DNA of 64,000 nucleotides from an uncultured Clostridia bacterium. GTDB taxonomy: Bacteria; Bacillota; Clostridia; TANB77; CAG-508. This document shows, piece after piece, positions 48,569-57,803 of the stretch. The position numbers were made by a program, and so were the translations under genes. The stretch lies in assembly GCA_947627295.1 (NCBI GenBank), contig CANQVJ010000003.1, forward strand, positions 1-64,000, read 5' to 3'. The notes below the pieces were generated by a model that was given only the letters and a program-made list of their open reading frames with translations, was not told where the DNA came from and made no database searches. The first letter of the stretch is position 1, and every line of letters starts with the position of its first letter.

Positions 48569-49672
48569 TTATTTGAGTTTTCTTTCAAACTCTCTGTTAG
48601 CAGGTTTTCCTGCAAGAAGTTCTCTAATCTTTCTAAACAAAATTGCAAGTAAACCATTTTTAGGTTCTTCAAGAGCTGTTTCAGTTCCACCATTTTCAAT
48701 AACATTTGCTCTATGGTTAAGAGCTGCTATTTTTTCAATATAGAAGTCGTCAAAAAATGTATAGCCGTCAGCAGAACCTATGTAGTCTTTAAAGTTATAT
48801 AATTGTTTTCTATATGCATCAACTTGAGGTGCTTCAACAACTCTATCTAATTCTGCATCAAAATAACTAGAAATAATCAAATTTTGTGTGCGCAAAAATG
48901 CAACAGTAACATCATCTTTTAATTTGTTGATTTTTTGTATCATGTTATCAACTTTTTTATTCCTATCATCCACAGAAGAAATTTTGTTGTTAAGCTTAAT
49001 AATCTTTTCTTCTTTATCCAATAAATCATCTAAAGCTTTTTGGATGTTGCGGTAAAATTTTGGAGATGTAAGTTCAGAAAGCCTATTTTTAAATTCATCA
49101 TTACTAAATAGGGTACTTCTAAATAAAATATCTTCTCCAACAATGTAGGCTAATTGTTCAACTAAGCAACACTCCAAAGGATAATAAGAAGGACTAGAAG
49201 TTGAAAAATTAATTCCATAATATTTAACAGATTCATAAGGTATTTCAGCAACTTTTGAAGCCATTAGTTGGACTGCAGCTTCATTTAGAGCAAGACCTGT
49301 AGTTTTGAATTCAGTGTAATCACTAAGTCCCATCCTAATTAAATTATTTTTATTATCTTTCACTTCTTGTAAATGATGTATGCACTCATGAATAGCAAAC
49401 TCTTCTAAATCTTCATAAGCAATGTTTTTATTAAAATAGATAGAAGAATTTTTATAGTAATAATTTGCTTCAGCTAAACCTTCTTCCATTTCTGCATAAT
49501 ACATATCAACCCTACAAAGCTTAGAAAAAAGAGTTTCTTTATCTAAATTAAATTGAGGAAAAGTGGCACTCAATTTGTCTGCAATATTTTTTGCAATAGA
49601 ATTTATTTTAAGAGTATCCAACCTTTCAAAATTTTTAATACCATCTTTTTTTAAAGTTGCTTCAACGTTCAT
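48569..49672 (-). CDS. Protein of unknown function with an HExxH motif
   Basis: The 367-residue protein has no signal peptide. HECIHHLQE (about residues 93-101) is an HExxH zinc-metalloprotease-like signature, and LALNEAAVQLMASKVAE supplies a downstream glutamate typical of a third ligand. The C-terminal half is helical and charged, including a coiled-coil stretch (EEKIIKLNNKISSVDDRNKK). Part of the N-terminal half resembles a minigluzincin-like peptidase. I do not recognise the family, and the substrate is unknown. The ATG is preceded by AAGGAGAAAT. Monocistronic. Confidence 0.7.
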   Translation of the reverse strand: MNVEATLKKDGIKNFERLDTLKINSIAKNIADKLSATFPQFNLDKETLFSKLCRVDMYYAEMEEGLAEANYYYKNSSIYFNKNIAYEDLEEFAIHECIHHLQEVKDNKNNLIRMGLSDYTEFKTTGLALNEAAVQLMASKVAEIPYESVKYYGINFSTSSPSYYPLECCLVEQLAYIVGEDILFRSTLFSNDEFKNRLSELTSPKFYRNIQKALDDLLDKEEKIIKLNNKISSVDDRNKKVDNMIQKINKLKDDVTVAFLRTQNLIISSYFDAELDRVVEAPQVDAYRKQLYNFKDYIGSADGYTFFDDFYIEKIAALNHRANVIENGGTETALEEPKNGLLAILFRKIRELLAGKPANREFERKLK

Positions 49673-49858
49673 AAATTTCTCCTTAGTTTACAAGTTGTGG
49701 AAATATACACAACCTAATTATCTTACTATACATTATACCGCAAAAACTCTAATAAAACATGTCAAATTTGTTAAATGTTTATTACAATTAGGTTACAAAC
49801 AAGTATAAAAAAATAATAAATGGAAAAAATTTATATATCAGGAAAAAGGAGGTAGAGT

Positions 49859-50179
49859 ATGAAGCTACAAAATTTTAAGAATACAATAGTATTAAAAAAT
49901 ATAGAATCAAACATTGTAGATGAAGCAATAATTGTATTAAAGGAAAACAAAAAAGCGTGGAAACTTCAAAAAATAGAAAATAAAAGAAACAGCGAAACCG
50001 TCGTATCACCAATAAAAAAGGAACATATAGTAAAAGAAGCAGAATTGATTGTTTCTAACTACTTAAATAAAATAGACAATAAAAAAGGGAGTAACAAAAA
50101 ATATAAAAGATTAAAAAAGTATGCATACTTTTCAACAATATTATTACTAATTCAATTAGTAATAAATTTTGTAATATAA
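49859..50179 (+). CDS. Small C-tail-anchored membrane protein, unknown
   Basis: 106 residues, strongly basic, with one C-terminal membrane helix (FSTILLLIQLVINFVI). The soluble part (KLQNFKNTIVLKNIESNIVD ... IVKEAELIVSNYLNKI) has no recognised domain. AAAAGGAGG precedes the ATG. It lies 51 bases before the spoIVFA-like gene on the same strand and may belong to that transcript. Confidence 0.6.
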   Translation: MKLQNFKNTIVLKNIESNIVDEAIIVLKENKKAWKLQKIENKRNSETVVSPIKKEHIVKEAELIVSNYLNKIDNKKGSNKKYKRLKKYAYFSTILLLIQLVINFVI

Positions 50180-50230
50180 AATGAATAAAAAAATTTTACT
50201 CACATATAGTTTATTGAGAAGGTGAGTTAA

Positions 50231-51082
50231 GTGGAAAGAATTATGTCCGTGGAAGAAAAAATTAGACGAGCTGAGGAAATCTATGCAAAAAAGCAAGAAA
50301 GAAAAGAACCCAATACTGCAAGAGTTGGAATATATAGCAATAAAAAAGATATAAAATTGCTTAAAAAAATGCTTATTCAAATTGTAATTTGCCTTACAAT
50401 TTACTTTTTTATTTATATAATACAAAATGGAAACTATATTTTTTCACAGGATTTTTTAAACAAAGTAAATGAAATAATTTCATATGATACAGACTTTGCC
50501 ACCCTATATGAAAATGCAAAGAATTGGTTTAATTCAGTTATTAATAAAGCAAACACACAAGATAATGAAGAAGGAAACAAAGAAGAAAGCTCTGAGCAAG
50601 AACAAAATATAGGTGGAGAACAAACAGAGAACATAAACCAAGAAATAATGGATTTACCACAGCTCGAAAAAGATATTCAAACAGCAAAAAACACAACAAG
50701 TTTTATAAAGCCGGTGGAAGGAGCAGTGGTAAGTTCTGAATTTGGAATAAGAAATCCAAGTACAGCTTCTGTTCCAAAAAATCATACAGGAATAGATTTA
50801 GCAGTAGGAATTGGTACTAAAATAAAATCAGCTACATCAGGAGAAGTTGTGCTTGCCTCTACTGAAGGAGATTATGGCAATCACCTTAAAATTCAAATTG
50901 GAGAGGTGAGCATTATTTATGCACATTGTAATGCTATGTATGTAAATCAAGGAGACAAAATAGAGCAAGGACAAGAAATAGCAGAAGTTGGGTCTACTGG
51001 AAATTCAACAGGTCCACATTTACATTTTGAAGTTAGAGTTTCAGAAAGAAAAATAAATCCAAGATCAATAATGGAATTTTAA
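50231..51082 (+). CDS. SpoIVFA-like membrane-bound M23-family protein
   Basis: 283 residues: a cytoplasmic N-terminus, one membrane helix (IQIVICLTIYFFIYIIQNG), a Glu-rich linker and a C-terminal M23/LytM domain (VSSEFGIRNPSTASVPKNHT, GIDLAVGIGTKIKSATSGEV, HCNAMY, GNSTGPHLHFEVR). The HxxxD and HxH zinc ligands appear intact. In spore formers SpoIVFA holds the protease SpoIVFB in check, and an M50 protease gene follows 14 bases later, then a minD/minE cluster, as in Bacillus. This supports a SpoIVFA role over a generic endopeptidase. GTG start with GAAGGTGAG upstream. Confidence 0.8.
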   Translation: MERIMSVEEKIRRAEEIYAKKQERKEPNTARVGIYSNKKDIKLLKKMLIQIVICLTIYFFIYIIQNGNYIFSQDFLNKVNEIISYDTDFATLYENAKNWFNSVINKANTQDNEEGNKEESSEQEQNIGGEQTENINQEIMDLPQLEKDIQTAKNTTSFIKPVEGAVVSSEFGIRNPSTASVPKNHTGIDLAVGIGTKIKSATSGEVVLASTEGDYGNHLKIQIGEVSIIYAHCNAMYVNQGDKIEQGQEIAEVGSTGNSTGPHLHFEVRVSERKINPRSIMEF

Positions 51083-51096
51083 AGAAGGGTGATAAT

Positions 51097-51745
51097 TTGA
51101 AATTAAGAATAGATTTACGCATCTTTTTATTTTTAGTTTTATTTTATATTACAAACCAAATTAATATTTATGTAATGGTTTTGATTTTTGCATTTATACA
51201 TGAATTAGGACATCTACTTGCAGGAATAATTTTAGGGATGAAACCCAAAAAAATAGAAATGATGCCTACAGGTTTAAGCATAGCATTTAAAATAAAATCA
51301 AAAGATTATAATACAAAAGTTTTAAGATCAAACATGTTAGAATTGAAAAAGATTCTTGTAGCACTAGCTGGTCCTTTTACTAATTTTGCAATGATTTTTT
51401 TAGCAAACAAGCTAAATCTTAATATTTATACATATCTAATAGTAGTGTTTTCTAATTACATACTTCTTGTGTTTAACTTATTACCAATTTATCCAATGGA
51501 CCGGTGGAAGAATTTTAAAAAATGTTTTACATATTTTTTTAGGAAAGAAAAAATCTATGGAATATGTGCATAAAATCTCTTTTTTTGTTATAATAATAAT
51601 TACAATAGTTGCTAGTATATCAATATTTTACTTTAAAAATATAGCCATATTTTTAGCAATAATTTATGTGTGGTATATGTATTTAAAAGAAGAAAAAAGG
51701 TATAAAATAAAAAAACATATATACGAAATTATAGAAAACTATTGA
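51097..51745 (+). CDS. SpoIVFB-like M50 intramembrane metalloprotease (needs one CGG +1 shift)
   Basis: With one skipped base the protein is 215 residues, several hydrophobic helices. The zinc motif HELGH is in FIHELGHLLAGIILGM (about residue 31), and the third ligand lies in LLPIYPMDGGRIL. Codon 136 is CGG (51502-51504): GAC CGG TGG becomes GAC GGT GGA when C is skipped, exactly recreating the DGG of the family. Without the shift the last helices are lost. SpoIVFB cleaves pro-sigma-K in the mother cell; that role is inferred from motif and the SpoIVFA-like neighbour. TTG start. Confidence 0.88.
51502..51504 (+). other. CGG +1 recoding site (M50 protease)
   Basis: In-frame GAC CGG T. Skipping C gives Asp-Gly-Gly, the active-site motif. 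Confidence 0.95.
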
Positions 51746-51796
51746 AAAAAAATAAAATTAATAGTACAATGTAAATGTAAAAAAGGAGATCAAAAG

Positions 51797-52330
51797 ATGA
51801 GAATAAATAAAAATAGCCAAAAAGGTATAACAATGGTAACATTAACTATTGCAATAGTAATATTAATACTTATTTCAAACCTATTAATTTATAATGCTAA
51901 AGACGGTGTATATGCACAAAAATTAGAAAGTATGTATAATGATGTAGAAAGTCTAAAAGGTAAAGTAATGGACTTCTATGTTAAATATGGAGAAATTCCG
52001 GCATATTCAGAAAACGAATATGACATCACTGGAGTTGAAGACTTATACAATAATTGGGTTAGTGAAGAAGAAAAGCAAAACGGAAAATTCTATGTAATAG
52101 ATTTAAAAGCTTTGCAAGTAGTTACATTAAATTATGGTAAAGATTATGATCAAATTTCAAAAGACACTTCAACAGAAGAATTAAAAAACTATACAGATTT
52201 ATATATTATAAACAGTGTAACACAAAATGTTTTCTATGTTAAAGGAGTAAGTGTAGAAGGAGAAAAATATTATTCAGACCATAAAAAAGATGATACACAA
52301 ATAGATTTAAAATATCCTAAAGAATCATAA
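51797..52330 (+). CDS. Type IV pilin/pseudopilin-like protein
   Basis: 177 residues. The N-terminal segment KGITMVTLTIAIVILILISN resembles a class III signal and the hydrophobic helix of pilins and pseudopilins (Gly before the cut, then a hydrophobic stretch), but the residue at the +5 position is Leu/Thr rather than the typical Glu. The globular part, ESMYNDVESLKGKVMDFYVK onward, is soluble. No pilus assembly genes are adjacent. It could instead be a sporulation-related membrane protein. AAAGGAGATC precedes the ATG. Confidence 0.6.
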   Translation: MRINKNSQKGITMVTLTIAIVILILISNLLIYNAKDGVYAQKLESMYNDVESLKGKVMDFYVKYGEIPAYSENEYDITGVEDLYNNWVSEEEKQNGKFYVIDLKALQVVTLNYGKDYDQISKDTSTEELKNYTDLYIINSVTQNVFYVKGVSVEGEKYYSDHKKDDTQIDLKYPKES

Positions 52331-52335
52331 AAAAA

Positions 52336-52373
52336 TTAGAAAAAAAGTTCCAAGAAATTTGGACTTTTTTTAT
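52336..52373 (+). terminator. Terminator after the pilin-like gene
   Basis: AAAAAGTTCCAA...TTTGGACTTTTTTT. Confidence 0.7.
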
Positions 52374-52381
52374 GTAAATTA

Positions 52382-52410
52382 TTGACTTTTACTTATTTCC
52401 GTAGTATTAT
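52382..52410 (+). promoter_or_regulatory. Promoter of minD
   Basis: TTGACT, 17-base spacer, TATTAT, about 40 bases before the minD start. Confidence 0.5.
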
Positions 52411-52450
52411 AATGTTATCAAATGTGTTTAAAATCCTAAGGAGGAAAATT

Positions 52451-53242
52451 ATGGGAGAAGTAATAGTTATAACATCAGGTAAAGGTGGAGTAGGTAAAAC
52501 AACAACAACAGCAAATTTAGGAGCAAGTTTAGCAGTAGAAGGAAAAAAAGTAGTACTAATTGATACAGACATCGGATTAAGAAACTTAGATGTTGTTATG
52601 GGATTAGAAAACAGAATTGTTTATGACATTGTTGATGTTGTAGAAGAAAAATGCAAATTAAGACAAGCCCTAATAAAAGATAAAAGATTTAAAGAACTAT
52701 ACCTATTACCTGCAGCCCAAACACGAGATAAAAGCGCAGTAAATGAAGAACAAATGATAGATTTAACAGATAAGTTAAAAGAAGAATTTGACTATATACT
52801 AGTAGATTGCCCAGCTGGAATTGAACAAGGTTTTAAAAATGCAATTGCAGGCGCAGATAGAGCAATAGTGGTAACCACTGCTGAAATATCTGCTATTAGA
52901 GATGCTGATAGAATTATAGGTTTACTAGAATCATCAGAAATAAGAAATCCAGAATTAGTAATTAACAGAATCAGACCAAGCATGGTTAAAAAAGGTGAAA
53001 TGATGGATGTTGATGATATCGTAGATTTATTATCTATTGACTTAATAGGTGTTGTACCAGATGATGAATACATTATAACACAAACAAACAAAGGAGAACC
53101 TGTTATTCAAAACAAAAAAGCTCCATCAGGTAAAGCATATATTGAAATTGCAAAAAGAGTTTTAGGAGAGAAAATTGAAGTTACAATACCTGGTGTTGAA
53201 ACAGGCTTTTTTGCCAGATTAAAAAACTTTTTTAGAAGATAG
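52451..53242 (+). CDS. minD: Septum site-determining ATPase MinD
   Basis: The 263-residue ATPase has the deviant Walker A TSGKGGVGKTTTTANLG (residues 9-25), DTDIGLRNLD and DCPAGIEQGF. The C-terminal FFARLKNFFRR forms the amphipathic membrane-targeting helix. MinD positions division inhibition and works with MinE, encoded next. ATG 52451 is chosen for the AAGGAGG site; an earlier in-frame start lies in the promoter region. No minC is present in the window. Confidence 0.97.
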   Translation: MGEVIVITSGKGGVGKTTTTANLGASLAVEGKKVVLIDTDIGLRNLDVVMGLENRIVYDIVDVVEEKCKLRQALIKDKRFKELYLLPAAQTRDKSAVNEEQMIDLTDKLKEEFDYILVDCPAGIEQGFKNAIAGADRAIVVTTAEISAIRDADRIIGLLESSEIRNPELVINRIRPSMVKKGEMMDVDDIVDLLSIDLIGVVPDDEYIITQTNKGEPVIQNKKAPSGKAYIEIAKRVLGEKIEVTIPGVETGFFARLKNFFRR

Positions 53243-53266
53243 TAATAGGTTTGGAGGTTATAAATA

Positions 53267-53782
53267 ATGTTTGAAAGCTTAAAGAGAATATTTAAGAGAG
53301 ATAATAAAGATGATGAAAAACTATCAAAATCAAAAGAGGCAGCAAAAGAAAGATTGCATTTAGTTTTAATGCAAGATAGAGCTAATGTTTCAGTAGATTT
53401 CTTAGAATTAATGAAGCAAGAAATCATTGATGTAATAAAAAAATATATAGAAGTTGATGATAGTGCAATTGATGTTAGATTAACTAACAAAGAAAATGGA
53501 GACGGCACAAATGGAGCTCCAGCACTATATGCAAACATCCCAATTATAAATATAAAAAATGATGTAAAAAATCAAATACTTGAAAATCAAGAAAAAAAAG
53601 AAAGCAGCGAAAAGAAAGAAAAAGAGGAAGTAACTAAAAAACAAGAACAAGAAAAAGAAGTTGAAGATATTAAAGAAGAAAAAGAAATAAAAGAAGTAAA
53701 AAAGAAGGAAGAAAGTCCTAAAAAAGAAAACAAAACAGAAGAAAAATCAGAAAAAATTAAAAGTGGGAAAAAGAGTGAATAA
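53267..53782 (+). CDS. minE: MinE with an extended charged C-terminus
   Basis: 171 residues, about twice the usual 85-90. Residues 1-90 match MinE: the anti-MinCD helix region (SKEAAKERLHLVLMQDRANV) and the topological specificity domain (KYIEVDDSAIDVRLTNKENG). Residues 105-171 are a low-complexity Lys/Glu tail (EKEVEDIKEEKEIKEVKKKE) ending KKSE. The function of the tail is unknown. It lies 24 bases after minD and overlaps the next gene by one base. Confidence 0.93.
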   Translation: MFESLKRIFKRDNKDDEKLSKSKEAAKERLHLVLMQDRANVSVDFLELMKQEIIDVIKKYIEVDDSAIDVRLTNKENGDGTNGAPALYANIPIINIKNDVKNQILENQEKKESSEKKEKEEVTKKQEQEKEVEDIKEEKEIKEVKKKEESPKKENKTEEKSEKIKSGKKSE

Positions 53783-54909
53783 TGAGAAAGAGAGAATTAA
53801 AAAACACACAATGGAGCATACTTATAATAGCTCTAATTCTGTGTGCAATAGGTTTAGTAGCATTATTTTCTGCTACACAAGAAACTGGATATGATGAGTT
53901 TAAAAAGCAATTAATATGGCTTGGAATTAGTGTAGTAATGTTATTAATAATAATGTTTATAGATTATGAAGTACTGGTTAAAATATCGCCAGTACTCTAT
54001 GGCGTGTGTATAATATTTTTAATTGCAGTATTAATGTTTGGAAGGCAAGTAAATGGTGCAACAAGTTGGTTTGATATAGGGGGATTTTCTCTTCAACCGT
54101 CCGAATTTGCCAAACCAATTGTTATACTGTTTCTTACATTTGTAATTTCTAAAATACAAAGAAATTACAAAGAAGATATCAGTAGACCAACAAGGTTGTT
54201 ATTAGTACTTTCAGTATTAGCAGTACCTGTACTATTAATTTTAAAACAACCTGATTTAGGTACAGCAACAGCCTTTTTAGTAGCGTTTGCTCTAATGTTA
54301 ATCACAGCCGGAATAGATAAAAAATATATAATAATAATATCATTGCTAATTGTAATAGGTGCAACAATATTATTCATACCACAAACAAGGCAAGCAATAC
54401 TTCCAGAACATGCTCAAAAAAGAATTGAAATTTATTTAAATCCTGAGTCAGACCCAAGAGGGGCAGGGTATAACATAATTCAATCAAAACTTGCAATTGG
54501 TGCAGGTCAACTTACAGGAATGGGATTGCTTAAAGGAAATCAAACTCAATTAGGTTTCTTATATCCTAAAACAACAGACTTTATCTTTTCTGTAATTGGA
54601 GAAGAAATGGGGTTTGTAGTAGCAGCTTCAGTAATAATTATGTATGTAATATTTGTAACAAATTCAATGTATGTAGCGAAAACGGCTAAAGATACAACAG
54701 GTTCAATAATTGCTACTGGAATTACAGGAATATTTTTATTCCATATGATTGAAAACATAGGTATGGTTATGGGGTTGTTACCAATAACAGGTGTACCTTT
54801 GCCATTTGTAAGTTATGGTGGAAGTGCATTAATGACTAACTTTATATGTTTAGCAATATTAATGAATATTAGTAGTAAAAGACAAAAAACAATTTTTGTA
54901 GGCGGATAA
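53782..54909 (+). CDS. rodA: SEDS-family peptidoglycan glycosyltransferase (RodA-like)
   Basis: 375 residues with about ten membrane helices. The SEDS signatures VNGATSWFDIGGFSLQPSEF and ESDPRGAGYNIIQSKLAIGA are present, followed by FSVIGEEMGFV and PFVSYGGSALM. SEDS proteins polymerise peptidoglycan with a class B PBP. The clustering with minD/minE favours RodA over FtsW or SpoVE, but this is not certain. The start overlaps the minE stop. Confidence 0.88.
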   Translation: MRKRELKNTQWSILIIALILCAIGLVALFSATQETGYDEFKKQLIWLGISVVMLLIIMFIDYEVLVKISPVLYGVCIIFLIAVLMFGRQVNGATSWFDIGGFSLQPSEFAKPIVILFLTFVISKIQRNYKEDISRPTRLLLVLSVLAVPVLLILKQPDLGTATAFLVAFALMLITAGIDKKYIIIISLLIVIGATILFIPQTRQAILPEHAQKRIEIYLNPESDPRGAGYNIIQSKLAIGAGQLTGMGLLKGNQTQLGFLYPKTTDFIFSVIGEEMGFVVAASVIIMYVIFVTNSMYVAKTAKDTTGSIIATGITGIFLFHMIENIGMVMGLLPITGVPLPFVSYGGSALMTNFICLAILMNISSKRQKTIFVGG

Positions 54910-55875
54910 ATGAAAATAGGAAATGTTGAACTAAAAAATAATTTAATATTAGCTCCAATGGCAGGAGTAACAGATTTGCCCTTTAGACTAATTTGTGAGG
55001 AATTTGGCCCAGGTTTAGTATATACAGAAATGGTTAGTAGCAAAGGGCTTTATTATAATGACCATAAAACACAAAGAATTTTAGATACAACAGAAGAAAA
55101 GCATCCTATTGCTTTTCAGATTTTTGGAAGCGACCCAGAAACAATGGCTTTTGCTACTAAACTTTTAAATGATAATTATCCACTAGACATATTAGATATA
55201 AATATGGGGTGCCCAGTTCCTAAAGTAGTAAAAAATGGAGATGGAAGTGCTTTACTATTAGATTTAAAAAAGGCAGAAGAAATAATAAAAGCAGTTGTAG
55301 AAAATTCTCGTGTACCAGTTACTGTAAAAATGAGAACTGGTTGGGATAAAAATGATTTTGTTGCAGATAAATTAGCAAAAATTGCAGAAGGAAATGGAGC
55401 AAAAGCAATTACTATACATGGTAGAGCAAGAAGCGAATTCTATAGTGGAACATCTGATTTAGATAAAATCAAAAAAGTAAAAGAAGTTGTTAATATTCCT
55501 GTCATAGGAAATGGAGATATAGTTGATGAACTTTCTGCAAAGCATATGCTAGAATATACTGGAGTAGATGCAATTATGATTGGTAGAGGTGCTTTAGGAA
55601 ATCCATGGATTTTTGATAGAATAAATTATTTTTTTGAAACAGGCAAAATAAAGCCAGCTACTTCAAATGAAGAAAAGCTAAAAATCATAAAAAAACATAT
55701 TGAATTTCTAACTAAATTTAAAGGAGAATTAGTTGGTGTAAAAGAATTTAGAAAACACATTGCTTGGTATACAAAAGGGCTAAAGAATTCTTCTGAGTTT
55801 AGAAACAAAGCCTTGCAAATTGAAGAAAAAGCAGAGTTGATAGATTTAATAAATGAATATTTTTCTACTTTATAA
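54910..55875 (+). CDS. dusB: tRNA-dihydrouridine synthase
   Basis: The 321-residue FMN enzyme begins with LAPMAGVTDLPFRLICEEFG and contains MGCPVPKVVKNGDGSAL (active-site Cys), HGRARSEFYSG and NGDIVDELSAK. It reduces uridines in tRNA D-loops. It starts at the base following the rodA stop, so the two are co-transcribed. Confidence 0.95.
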   Translation: MKIGNVELKNNLILAPMAGVTDLPFRLICEEFGPGLVYTEMVSSKGLYYNDHKTQRILDTTEEKHPIAFQIFGSDPETMAFATKLLNDNYPLDILDINMGCPVPKVVKNGDGSALLLDLKKAEEIIKAVVENSRVPVTVKMRTGWDKNDFVADKLAKIAEGNGAKAITIHGRARSEFYSGTSDLDKIKKVKEVVNIPVIGNGDIVDELSAKHMLEYTGVDAIMIGRGALGNPWIFDRINYFFETGKIKPATSNEEKLKIIKKHIEFLTKFKGELVGVKEFRKHIAWYTKGLKNSSEFRNKALQIEEKAELIDLINEYFSTL

Positions 55876-55888
55876 AGTATTATTAAAT

Positions 55889-56473
55889 ATGAAAAAGAAA
55901 ATTCTAATAATACTTTTTTTATTGCTTTTTTTATTAATATTGTTTAATTTCTTAAAAAATGGAAACAATAAAACTAATCAAGATAAAGTAAATAATATTT
56001 TTAATATGACGAAATATGAAGCAGAAATTGATGTAACAATTAAGAGTAATAAAAATGAAAACAAATACATAATAAAGCAAAGTTATAACAAAAAACAAAA
56101 TGAGATTATACAAGAAATTATTAGTCCAGAAAATTTAAGAGGAATAAAAATAACACAAAAAGAAAAAACTTTAACCATAGAAAATGCAGAGTTAAATCTA
56201 AGTAAGATTTTTGAAAACTATAATCCAATAACACAAAACGATATGGACTTAGAAACATTTATAGAAGATTATAAAAACAGTAAAGGAACTGTGCAAGAAT
56301 CAGAAGAAGAATTTATTTATAAGGCAAGTTCAAAATCAAATAACAAATATACAAAAAACAAAACTCTATATATTAATAAAAGTACTGAAACTCCAACAAA
56401 AATGATAATAAAAGATATGAACGAAAACACAACAGTTTACATAGTATATAATAAAGTAGAAATTAAAAATTAG
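55889..56473 (+). CDS. Membrane-anchored protein, unknown (LolA-like shape)
   Basis: About 194 residues. ATG at 55889 is preferred, giving MKKKILIILFLLLFLLILFN, a signal anchor without a clear lipobox. The rest (TKYEAEIDVTIKSNKNENKY ... YTKNKTLYINKSTETPTKM) looks like an antiparallel beta domain related to outer-membrane lipoprotein carrier-like or sporulation proteins; I cannot assign it. It lies 13 bases after dusB. Confidence 0.65.
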   Translation: MKKKILIILFLLLFLLILFNFLKNGNNKTNQDKVNNIFNMTKYEAEIDVTIKSNKNENKYIIKQSYNKKQNEIIQEIISPENLRGIKITQKEKTLTIENAELNLSKIFENYNPITQNDMDLETFIEDYKNSKGTVQESEEEFIYKASSKSNNKYTKNKTLYINKSTETPTKMIIKDMNENTTVYIVYNKVEIKN

Positions 56474-56548
56474 ATTCTACTTTTTGTTTTAGAAATATTG
56501 GCTACAACAATTAATCTTGATAATATATCAATATTGGGAGTGAAGAAA

Positions 56549-56899
56549 ATGCAAATAAAAAGAGGAGATATGTTTTATGCAGATTTAAGTCCAGTAGTAG
56601 GTTCAGAACAAGGTGGAATTAGACCAGTATTAATAATACAAAACGATATGGGAAATAAATATAGCCCAACTGTAATAGCAGCAGCTATTACATCACAAAT
56701 GAACAAAACAGGTTTGCCAACACATATAAATATCAATTCAGATACCTGTGGTTTAAAAAGTAATTCAGTAGTTTTAGCAGAGCAAATTAGAACAATAGAC
56801 AAAAGCAGATTAAAAGAAAAAATAGGACATATAGAAGACGAGAAAATAATAGATCAAGTAAATAATGCCTTAGGTGTAAGCTTTGGATTAGAAAATTAA
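56549..56899 (+). CDS. MazF/NdoA-type mRNA endoribonuclease toxin
   Basis: 116 residues in full PemK/MazF form: [43 protein letters not shown] and [18 protein letters not shown]. It cuts single-stranded mRNA at short motifs. In Bacillus ndoA follows an antitoxin gene (ndoAI); here the upstream gene is a membrane-anchored protein, and no antitoxin-like gene is visible. ATG 56549 has GGGAGTG upstream. Confidence 0.9.
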   Translation: MQIKRGDMFYADLSPVVGSEQGGIRPVLIIQNDMGNKYSPTVIAAAITSQMNKTGLPTHININSDTCGLKSNSVVLAEQIRTIDKSRLKEKIGHIEDEKIIDQVNNALGVSFGLEN

Positions 56900-56912
56900 T
56901 ATTGTAAAAAAT

Positions 56913-56953
56913 AAAGGACCTTCAAAGATAAAAGTCAAAGAAGGTTCTTTTAG
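56913..56953 (+). terminator. mazF terminator
   Basis: AAAGGACCTTC...GAAGGTTCTTTT. Confidence 0.75.
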
Positions 56954-56998
56954 TTATTTTTGTGTGGTTTATAGAATATAAATATAACGGGGGATATT

Positions 56999-57803
56999 AT
57001 GAATAAAAATATAATAAAAATAATTATTTTAACAATATTAATAGGGTTAATTACATGGTGTATATTTTCATATGAGTGGGAAAGTGTAAAACCAGTAAAT
57101 ACACAAAATTTAAGTTCTAAGAAAATAGAGTGGGGAATAAAAAGAAATAAGGATAATCAGCAACCAGATGTGGGTGCAATAAATGAGCAAATGATGAAAG
57201 AATCAGATAGTATATATTTGGGTTCTAAAGACAAAAAAGTAATATATCTTACTTTTGATTCAGGGTATGAAGCAGGTTATACAGAAGATATTTTAAATAC
57301 TCTAAAAGAACAAAATGTAACAGCAACCTTTTTTATAACAGCACACTATCTAAATACTGATCCAGAACTTGTACAAAAAATGATTGATAACGGAAATATC
57401 GTTCGGAAATCACACTGTAAATCATCTTTGCTTACCAAACTTAGATGAAAAAACTTTAGAAGAAGAAATAATGAAATTACATAATAGCATGAAGGAAAAG
57501 TTTAACTATGAAATGAAATACCTTAGACCGCCAAAAGGAGAATTTAGTCAGAAAAGTTTAGCATATACAAATTCATTAGGGTATAAAACAGTAATGTGGT
57601 CATTTGCATATGAAGATTGGGACGAAAAGAAGCAGCCTTCTAGTAAATCAGCAATAACAAAAATAATAGAAAACTTACATAATGGAGAAGTTATGCTTTT
57701 ACACTCTACTTCTAAAACCAATAGAGATGTTTTAGGAGAAGTAATTTCAAAAATAAAAGAAATGGGATATGAGATTAAGGGGTTGAATGAATTTGAAGAA
57801 TAA
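56999..57803 (+). CDS. pdaA: PdaA-like peptidoglycan polysaccharide deacetylase (needs one CGG +1 shift)
   Basis: With one skipped base the protein is 267 residues: an N-terminal membrane anchor (residues 5-25) and a NodB domain with LTFDSGYE (catalytic Asp), the metal-binding HTVNH, RPPKGEFS and LLHSTSK. PdaA makes muramic lactam in spore cortex. Codon 136 is CGG (57404-57406); skipping C gives NIVGNHTVNH, and the zero frame ends before the metal ligands. AACGGGGG precedes the ATG. It overlaps yqfC, another spore gene, by 17 bases. Confidence 0.9.
57404..57406 (+). other. CGG +1 recoding site (pdaA)
   Basis: In-frame GTT CGG A. Skipping C gives GGA just before the HTVNH metal site. Confidence 0.93.
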
